Shown: positions 30,712 to 35,546 of the stretch, piece by piece
Layout: each line of letters starts with the position of its first letter
Numbering within the stretch: the first letter of the stretch is position 1
Source: CBDUEV01 sp965366365
Lineage (GTDB): Bacteria > Actinomycetota > Acidimicrobiia > Spongiisociales > JAENVV01
Assembly (NCBI GenBank): GCA_965366365.1
Contig: CBDUEV010000028.1
Coordinates: 1-35,546 of the forward strand
Length of the DNA: 35,546 nucleotides
Direction: 5' to 3'
Notes under the pieces: model-generated
The model's input: the letters and a program-made list of their open reading frames with translations, nothing else
Told to the model about the DNA's origin: nothing
The model's database searches: none
Made by a program: the position numbers and the translations under genes

Positions 30712-30764
30712 CCGTCGAGTGTGCCTACAGGCGTCCACACGACGCACCTAGGCACACTCGACGG
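30712..30764 (+). terminator. Nested hairpin between the AIM24 and desulfurase-like genes
   Basis: Outer arms CCGTCGAGTGTGCCTA (30712-30727) and TAGGCACACTCGACGG (30749-30764), 16 bp perfect, enclose a second stem GCGTC (30731-30735) / GACGC (30741-30745) with loop CACAC. It starts 6 nt after the AIM24 stop. It probably terminates AIM24; it also lies just upstream of the promoter of the next gene. Confidence 0.7.
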
Positions 30765-30778
30765 TTCGGTTCGGCCGC

Positions 30779-30784
30779 TACTCT
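30779..30784 (+). promoter_or_regulatory. -10 element of the desulfurase-like gene (leaderless)
   Basis: TACTCT lies 6 nt before ATG 30791; the right arm of the hairpin overlaps the expected -35 position. Confidence 0.4.
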
Positions 30785-30790
30785 GCCGCC

Positions 30791-32008
30791 ATGCTCGACA
30801 TCGCTGCCATCCGCTCTCAGTTCCCCGCTCTCAGGCGAGAGGTCGCGCACCGCCAAGCCGTCTACGCCGATGGCCCGGGCGGGACCCAGGTGCCGCGGGC
30901 GGTCATCGACGCCATGTCGGAGGTCCTGACCGCGGGAGCGGGGAACCTGACATCCGCCTTCGTCACGGGCCGGTATTCGATCGACATCGTTGACGCCGCC
31001 CGGCAGGCTGTCGCCGACCTCTACGGGGCGGCGTCATCAGACGAGATCGTGTTCGGTCAGAACATGACGAGCCTCACCTTTGCGATCAGTCGAGCCCTGG
31101 CGCGGACCTGGGACCCCGGCGACGAGATCGTGGTCACAGACCTCGACCATGACGCCAACCGCACCCCGTGGGTCCTGGCCGCGCGCGACGCAGGAGTGAC
31201 GGTCCGGGTGGCGCCGTTCGACCCCGAGACTTTCCAACTGGACATGGCAGCTCTCGCCGAGATGATCACTCCCCGGACCCGGCTGGTGGCGGCGACCCAC
31301 GCTTCCAACGCACTGGGGACGGTCACCGACGTGGCGGCCATCACGGACCTGGCCCGTTCGGTGGGGGCGCTCTCCTATATCGACGCCGTCCACTACGCAC
31401 CGCACGGACCTCTCGACGTCCAATCCACCGACTGCGACTTCCTGGTCGCTTCGGCCTACAAGTTCTTCGGACCGCATACCGGAGCCTTGTACGGAAAATC
31501 GGAACATCTCGAAACGCTCGAGGCCTACAAGGTGCGTCCGTCACCGCCCACCGGACCGGGGAAATGGGAAACGGGCACCCAGAGTTTCGAGAGTCTCGCC
31601 GGAGTGACTGCCGCCGTGGACTACCTGGCGACCCTGGGCAACGGATCCGACCGGCGCGGCCGACTCGTCTCGGCCATGAGCGCCACCTCCGACTACGAAT
31701 CCGAACTGAGCCACCAGTTTCTCGAGGGAATCGCCGACATGGCCCATGTGCGCCTCTACGGCCCGCCGACCGCCGACCGCCGGACTCCCACGTTCGCCAT
31801 CGACGTGGTCGGGACCTCGGCGGCGGAAGTCGCCGCCACCCTGGGTGATCGAGGCATCTTCGTCTACGACGGCCACTACTACGCCGTGGGCGTGATGGAG
31901 CGCCTCGGGGTTCTGGAGACTGGCGGCCTCGTCCGGGTCGGTTTCGTCCACTACACCACGTCCGACGAGGTCGCCCGCATCCTCGACGAACTGGCGAGCT
32001 TCGGCTGA
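30791..32008 (+). CDS. Cysteine desulfurase-like PLP protein (TIGR01976 type)
   Basis: This 405-residue fold-type I PLP protein is closest to the 'cysteine desulfurase-like, VC1184-type' subfamily. Landmarks are 'YADGPGGTQVPRAVIDAM', 'EIVFGQNMTSLTFAISRAL', 'VTDLDHDANRTPWVLAARDAG', 'VAATHASNALGTVTDV', 'SYIDAVHYAPHGPLDVQ' with the PLP-contacting Asp and His, the Schiff-base Lys in 'ASAYKFFGPHTGALYG', and 'GKWETGTQSFESLAGV'. A canonical SufS/IscS active-site cysteine loop is not visible, so sulfur transfer is not certain; it could be an amino acid lyase or aminotransferase. No suf genes adjoin it. A hairpin separates it from the AIM24 gene, so it is probably transcribed alone. Confidence 0.87.
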   Translation: MLDIAAIRSQFPALRREVAHRQAVYADGPGGTQVPRAVIDAMSEVLTAGAGNLTSAFVTGRYSIDIVDAARQAVADLYGAASSDEIVFGQNMTSLTFAISRALARTWDPGDEIVVTDLDHDANRTPWVLAARDAGVTVRVAPFDPETFQLDMAALAEMITPRTRLVAATHASNALGTVTDVAAITDLARSVGALSYIDAVHYAPHGPLDVQSTDCDFLVASAYKFFGPHTGALYGKSEHLETLEAYKVRPSPPTGPGKWETGTQSFESLAGVTAAVDYLATLGNGSDRRGRLVSAMSATSDYESELSHQFLEGIADMAHVRLYGPPTADRRTPTFAIDVVGTSAAEVAATLGDRGIFVYDGHYYAVGVMERLGVLETGGLVRVGFVHYTTSDEVARILDELASFG

Positions 32009-32024
32009 TCGGCATCGGCCGAAC

Positions 32025-32074
32025 GGACGGCACGAGGGCTCCTCCGCACGGGTCGGGCGGCTGCCCTGCCGTCC
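32025..32074. terminator. Bidirectional terminator candidate
   Basis: GGACGGC (32025-32031) + AGGGC (32035-32039) pairs with GCCCT (32063-32067) + GCCGTCC (32068-32074), a 12-bp stem with a 3-nt bulge, between two convergent genes. No U-tract. Confidence 0.45.
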
Positions 32075-32141
32075 CTGCCCAGATATCAACCTGTCGGTGG
32101 CCCCTCCTCCTCGAGAGACCACCTTTCAGGTTTGTGGTGCG

Positions 32142-33146
32142 CTACGCAGATTCGCGTCGCATTGCCGCGAACCCGAGAAGACCGACTACCAGTCCGACCG
32201 CAATCAGCCCATACGGCAGGACTCTTCCGAGCCACAGCAACTGGCCTTGGGCGCCTTCTGCGTCCGCCACTGCGTCGGCAACCGAGGAATCGGCCTGGAC
32301 GTATTCGAGGTGCATGACTTCGGCGACCGGTACCGGCTGTTCCCCGACCGCCAGGAGCACGGCTCGGGATTCCGTCTTGTCGTAGTCGATCAGGACGCCG
32401 GTGTCCGGCTCCACCCAGTACATCGTCTCGTAGGCATAGGTGTAGGCCAGCGGAACCGGATCCGGAAGGAGCGGCAGGAGGGCTCCAAACTCGGCCATGG
32501 CCTCGTCGGGCAGACCAAGGGCAGGAACCAGACCTTCGATAACCGCTTTGGGCAGTTCCGACGGGAAGGAGGCCAAAAGCTCAGGATCCTTGATCAGGTC
32601 GGGACCTGAGGCGGCCGTGAACACGTACGTGTTGAGCCCTTCGTGCTCCTCCTCCCGCACAAAACTCAACGTGTTGGTTTCGAGCGTGTCGCCGTTCCAC
32701 CCGAGGTAGTCGGCGGCTTCGGTGCCGATCGGGAAACCGACCACGAGGCCCTCGCGGTCGAGAACGCGGTCATCGTCCGTGAAGTTGGCGACGTGCTCCA
32801 TCGTCTTGCGATCGATGGCGTAGGTGTCCTCGGCCTGCTGGAGAGGGCCGGCCGGGCTCGACATGACTGCCAAATCGTTGACCAGGGCCTTCTGACCGTC
32901 GACCTCGAGCGTCTGCACGCGCCGATCGATCGTCACCGGGATATCGCGAAGAAAGACGTTCTCCATGTCACCGGCCGCGAGCGCTTCTGCGTTGAGCATC
33001 ACGCTCAGTTCACCTTCGTAGACGCGAGTCGAATCCACGTCGTCGGGAAACTGAGCCATTCCGGGGATGATGAACACGAGGAGAACCAACCCCGCCACCA
33101 CGCCGGCGATGCCCAGCGTCAACATACCGACTACCTTGCCATTCAT
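32142..33146 (-). CDS. DUF3068 (PorA-like family) membrane-anchored protein
   Basis: This 334-residue protein starts with a TM helix ('GMLTLGIAGVVAGLVLLVFIIPGM'), has a large extracellular beta-rich region and ends with a second TM helix ('VLPYGLIAVGLVVGLLGFAAM') plus a short basic tail. 'TYAIDRKTMEHVAN', 'GLVVGFPIGTEAADYLGWNGDT', 'TYVFTAASGPDLI' and 'AYETMYWVEPDTGVLIDYDKTESR' match DUF3068, a family common in mycobacteria and other actinobacteria and labelled PorA-like in some databases; I would not call it a porin from sequence alone. AGGAGG lies 6-7 nt before the ATG, one of the best ribosome-binding sites here. Confidence 0.85.
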   Translation of the reverse strand: MNGKVVGMLTLGIAGVVAGLVLLVFIIPGMAQFPDDVDSTRVYEGELSVMLNAEALAAGDMENVFLRDIPVTIDRRVQTLEVDGQKALVNDLAVMSSPAGPLQQAEDTYAIDRKTMEHVANFTDDDRVLDREGLVVGFPIGTEAADYLGWNGDTLETNTLSFVREEEHEGLNTYVFTAASGPDLIKDPELLASFPSELPKAVIEGLVPALGLPDEAMAEFGALLPLLPDPVPLAYTYAYETMYWVEPDTGVLIDYDKTESRAVLLAVGEQPVPVAEVMHLEYVQADSSVADAVADAEGAQGQLLWLGRVLPYGLIAVGLVVGLLGFAAMRRESA

Positions 33147-33297
33147 AGCGTTCCTCCTGAGAGCACAAGAAACCGCCCCACTTCGTGTGCGGCTGTTGTC
33201 ACGATGATCTGGCCCCCGCCCGTGCGCCAGGGGACTATGGCATCACTCTCGGCTCAGACCGGCCCGTGTCGCGCCCGTCCGTCGGCCTACGACTCGC

Positions 33298-34203
33298 TCA
33301 CAGATCGATGTCGCACCGGTCCAGCAGCTCCTCTGCCCCCACGTTGTATTCCTCCATGAAGCTGGTGGCCTGTTCGAGCATGTCTGCAAGATCAAACCCT
33401 TCCAGCTCGAGGCCTTCCAGATCGATGCCTTCGAGGTCGAGTCCTTCCAGGTCCTCCAACGCCTCCAACGCGAGCGGATCGAACTCGAGCTCATCGCCCA
33501 GCACTCCACCGAGGGCGCCTTCGGCGTCGGTCACGGCTCCCTCCACGTCGGGAAGAGCTCCTTCCGCAGCGGCCCACATCGCCGTCTGCAAGCCGAGTTC
33601 GCCGAGCAGCGGGTCGATCTCCGCCAGGACGTCCTCCTCACAGACGCAGCTCGCCAGGGCGAACAGCTTGTCCTCCGCCAGGGCTCCCACCCGATAGTTG
33701 GCGCCGGCGTCGGGGGCAGGGCTCGAACTATCGATGCACATCACGTAGGGCGTCACGACCATCTCCCCATTCGGCCCCAGGGTCACATCGATCGGTGTCA
33801 GGTTGATCATTCTCTGATCCGTCGAGGTGACGCCAGGCCCGGGTGGCTCCACCCAATCGTCCGGCAGGAAAACCAAACCGCAGGGAATGACGAACTCGAT
33901 GTCCTGGTCTGTGGTGTTGACGAGGGCCACGTTGAGAAGAGCCCCGGAGACACCGCCCTCCGGCGCCACGATCTCCAGCGTCACCTCTCCGGATTCGACC
34001 ATCTGGAGGAAGTCCCCGGAGGCCGGGCTGGGCGCCTCGCTCATCGCGGTCGCTGTTGGCCCCGTCGTCGTCGCGGTCGTCGCCAGGGTCGACTCGGCCG
34101 CGGCAGGGCCACCCACCGTCGTGCTCGACTCGACCGCGCCTCCACAAGCAGCCACAACGAGAGCAAGCGCCACCAATAACAACAGAGTGCGACCGACTCT
34201 CAT
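33298..34203 (-). CDS. Hypothetical lipoprotein with LEG pentapeptide repeats
   Basis: This 301-residue protein has a lipoprotein signal ('TLLLLVALALVVAACGG', lipobox VAAC) then a Ser/Thr/Ala-rich linker. A beta-rich middle ('GALLNVALVNTTDQDIEFVI', 'NLTPIDVTLGPNGEMVVTPYVMC') may be an Ig-like or DUF4352-like fold. The C-terminal region holds four tandem pentapeptides (LEGLD-LEGID-LEGLE-LEGFD) encoded by 15-bp repeats at 33398-33457. Cys pairs ('IPC', 'VMC', 'SCVCEE', 'RCDIDL') suggest disulfides. A Gly-rich ribosome-binding site (GGGGG) precedes the ATG. I know of no function. The gene is on the same strand as the truncated metX gene, 93 bp away. Confidence 0.72.
   Translation of the reverse strand: MRVGRTLLLLVALALVVAACGGAVESSTTVGGPAAAESTLATTATTTGPTATAMSEAPSPASGDFLQMVESGEVTLEIVAPEGGVSGALLNVALVNTTDQDIEFVIPCGLVFLPDDWVEPPGPGVTSTDQRMINLTPIDVTLGPNGEMVVTPYVMCIDSSSPAPDAGANYRVGALAEDKLFALASCVCEEDVLAEIDPLLGELGLQTAMWAAAEGALPDVEGAVTDAEGALGGVLGDELEFDPLALEALEDLEGLDLEGIDLEGLELEGFDLADMLEQATSFMEEYNVGAEELLDRCDIDL
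33398..33457 (-). repeat. Four 15-bp tandem repeats
   Basis: Four consecutive imperfect 15-bp units beginning CCTTC (33398-33412, 33413-33427, 33428-33442, 33443-33457) encode LEG-type pentapeptides of the lipoprotein. Such repeats can vary in number between strains. Confidence 0.65.
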
Positions 34204-34296
34204 GTCGACCCCCTTCTCGCGCCCATCGGCGCCTCTGATTCCTACCCGGTCAGCGTCTCGCTTCGCCGGAGAAGTCGCCAGAGCCGAAGGACCAGC

Positions 34297-35523
34297 TCAC
34301 ACGCTCGTGACACCCTCATCGACACCACTCCCCTCCGGGCGTCGACCACCTTCGAGCGTGTCCATCAAGTGAGGAGCGAACAGCTCGGGCTCCAAGAGAA
34401 ACGAGTCGTGACCCTTGTCGGAATGGACCGTCACTCTGCGGGCCGAGACACCCGCTTTCCTCAGCTCGTACACCATGCGCTCTTGCTCGTCGGGGTAGAA
34501 GCAGACGTCGGAATCGATGGAGAACACCATGAAGTTCTGGTCGCGGCAGCGCGACAGGAGCTCCGTCAAGTCGGAAGCGCCGGCTTCGGCCAGCAGATCG
34601 AAGTGTTGCCATATCTTCATGCACAACACATAGGTGTTGGCGTCGAAACGCAGAAGGAACTTCTGGCCCTGGTACCAGATGTAGGACTCGAGGTGATGTT
34701 CGATCTCGTAGCCGGGCGGCCCTTCGACATCGGTGACCACGGAATTGCGAGCCCGCTCCTCCATGGCCTCCAACGAAACGAACGTCTTATGGCCGATCAT
34801 CCTGGCCAGCGCCAACCCATGGTCCGGCGTGGGTCCGTCGTAGTAGTCGCCGCCTTGGTAGTGGGCATCGCCGCGGATCGCCATGACCTGCTCGAAGTTG
34901 TGGAGGAACTGCAGTTCGGTCGTTTCGAGTCCAGCGGCGATCGGTATGACGTTCAGCACCCGATCCGGATATCGCGTGGCGAGACTGACGCACATCATTC
35001 CGCCCACCGACCCGCCTATGACGGCGTGGAGCCGGCGAACTCCCAGGTGATCGAGCAATGGCATCTGCGCATCCACCACGTCGGCCAGAGTGACGGAGGG
35101 GAAGTCAGAACCGTACCGGCGACCCGTGGCGGGATTGATCGACGATGGTCCCGTCGAGCCGTAGCACCCTCCCAGGTAGTTCACGCACACCACGGCGAAG
35201 CGGTTCGTGTCGATGGCCAGGTCCGGTCCGACGAAGTTGGACCACCACCCCCGCTGGCATTCCTCCGGCCATCGGTCGACACCGGCGACGGAGGGCGTGT
35301 AGCCGGACACGTGTTGGCTTCCGGTGAGGGCGTGGAAGACCAAGATGACGTTGTCTGCGTTGTGGTTGATCTCGCCGTAGACCTCGTAGGCGAGCCGGAG
35401 GGCAGGCAGCGTCTCGCCGGACTGCAGCTCGTGGGGCAGCAGCTCGGCCGGGTAGTCGAAGAAACGGGTCTCCGTCTCGCCGACACCGATGTTGGTCCAG
35501 TCCAGGGGGGCACTCTCTGCGGC
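34297..35523 (-). CDS. metX: Homoserine O-acyltransferase (MetX type), 5' truncated
   Basis: The frame continues beyond the visible start: reading upstream of 35343 gives 'LDWTNIGVGETETRFFDYPAEL' and 'LRLAYEVYGEINHNADNVIL', the true N-terminal part, so the gene runs into the contig end and lacks its start. It is an alpha/beta hydrolase: 'FHALTGSQHVSGY', 'VCVNYLGGCYGSTGPSS', 'GRRYGSDFPSVTLADVVDAQ', nucleophile Ser in 'VIGGSVGGMM', Asp in 'SIDSDVCFYP', and His in 'SDKGHDSFLLEPELF'. It should transfer an acetyl (or succinyl) group from CoA to homoserine for methionine synthesis; the acyl donor cannot be settled here. The real sequence ends at about 35523, where a poly-G tail begins. Confidence 0.9.
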   Translation of the reverse strand, partial: AAESAPLDWTNIGVGETETRFFDYPAELLPHELQSGETLPALRLAYEVYGEINHNADNVILVFHALTGSQHVSGYTPSVAGVDRWPEECQRGWWSNFVGPDLAIDTNRFAVVCVNYLGGCYGSTGPSSINPATGRRYGSDFPSVTLADVVDAQMPLLDHLGVRRLHAVIGGSVGGMMCVSLATRYPDRVLNVIPIAAGLETTELQFLHNFEQVMAIRGDAHYQGGDYYDGPTPDHGLALARMIGHKTFVSLEAMEERARNSVVTDVEGPPGYEIEHHLESYIWYQGQKFLLRFDANTYVLCMKIWQHFDLLAEAGASDLTELLSRCRDQNFMVFSIDSDVCFYPDEQERMVYELRKAGVSARRVTVHSDKGHDSFLLEPELFAPHLMDTLEGGRRPEGSGVDEGVTSV

Positions 35524-35546
35524 GGGGGGGGGGGGGGGGGGGGGGG
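35524..35546. other. Poly-G tail, likely sequencing artefact
   Basis: Twenty-three G in a row to the window end, following real coding sequence. Pure G tails are typical of two-colour Illumina reads that ran past signal. It should not be treated as genomic. Confidence 0.85.

Noticed and set aside
29767..30747. Minus-strand frame of 326 codons
   Set aside because: Antisense to the AIM24 gene, which matches its family along the full length.
1..35546. CRISPR array, IS element or prophage
   Set aside because: No regularly spaced repeats, transposase, integrase or phage structural genes; the only nuclease is the DUF222-HNH type.
35524..35546. Poly-G run as a G-quadruplex or telomere-like end
   Set aside because: A pure G run at the very end of a contig is best explained as a sequencing artefact.

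Overview
This 35.5 kb window is high-GC chromosomal DNA from an actinobacterium, most likely an uncultured or environmental member of the class Acidimicrobiia or a close relative (inference). The evidence is a DUF222/HNH (13E12-type) endonuclease, DUF3068 and DUF3152 proteins, two F420-type oxidoreductases, SLH repeats of the GCNPP...YCP type, and start sites with a -10 hexamer only 6-8 nt before the start codon. It is the end of an assembled contig: the last 23 bases are pure G, almost certainly a sequencing artefact, and both terminal genes are truncated.

Layout. 1-2.3 kb: the end of a beta-propeller gene, an F420-dependent DDN-type oxidoreductase and a pterin-carbinolamine-dehydratase/glyoxalase-like fusion. 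2.4-5.2 kb: an orphan OmpR-type response regulator convergent with a secreted animal-type haem peroxidase; a 46-nt near-palindrome lies between their ends. 5.3-5.9 kb: a small conserved gene flanked by an exact 18-bp direct repeat. 6-8.3 kb: an F420-type luciferase-like oxidoreductase and a secreted SMP-30/NHL-like propeller. 8.8-12.3 kb: the DUF222-HNH gene and a large secreted M15 peptidase / FG-GAP / 3xSLH wall protein. 12.4-17.4 kb: a TetR regulator, three small membrane or PRC-barrel proteins, a CorA transporter, and a DUF1003-MscS pair.

17.4-21.3 kb holds a minus-strand serine-synthesis operon: DUF2007-TM, serA, serC, DUF1015. No serB is present. DUF1015 carries a DGHHR motif like that of ParB/Srx-fold proteins and starts 1 nt after serC, which makes it the most interesting candidate in the window for an unassigned step. 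21.4-25 kb: an acyl-CoA carboxylase beta/alpha pair. 25-27.4 kb: a PAS histidine kinase with a cysteine cluster, and a HAAS-type membrane protein with its PadR regulator, whose start lies beside a perfect 21-bp operator-like palindrome.

27.4-35.5 kb: a DUF3152 metzincin-like secreted protein, an enoyl-CoA hydratase-like protein lacking one catalytic Glu, a small lipoprotein, an AIM24-family protein, a TIGR01976 cysteine-desulfurase-like enzyme, a DUF3068 protein, a repeat-tailed lipoprotein, and a 5'-truncated homoserine O-acyltransferase (metX). I found no tRNA, rRNA, CRISPR array, IS element or prophage. The window is mostly housekeeping and cell-envelope genes, and many convergent gene ends carry GC-rich stem-loops without U-tracts.
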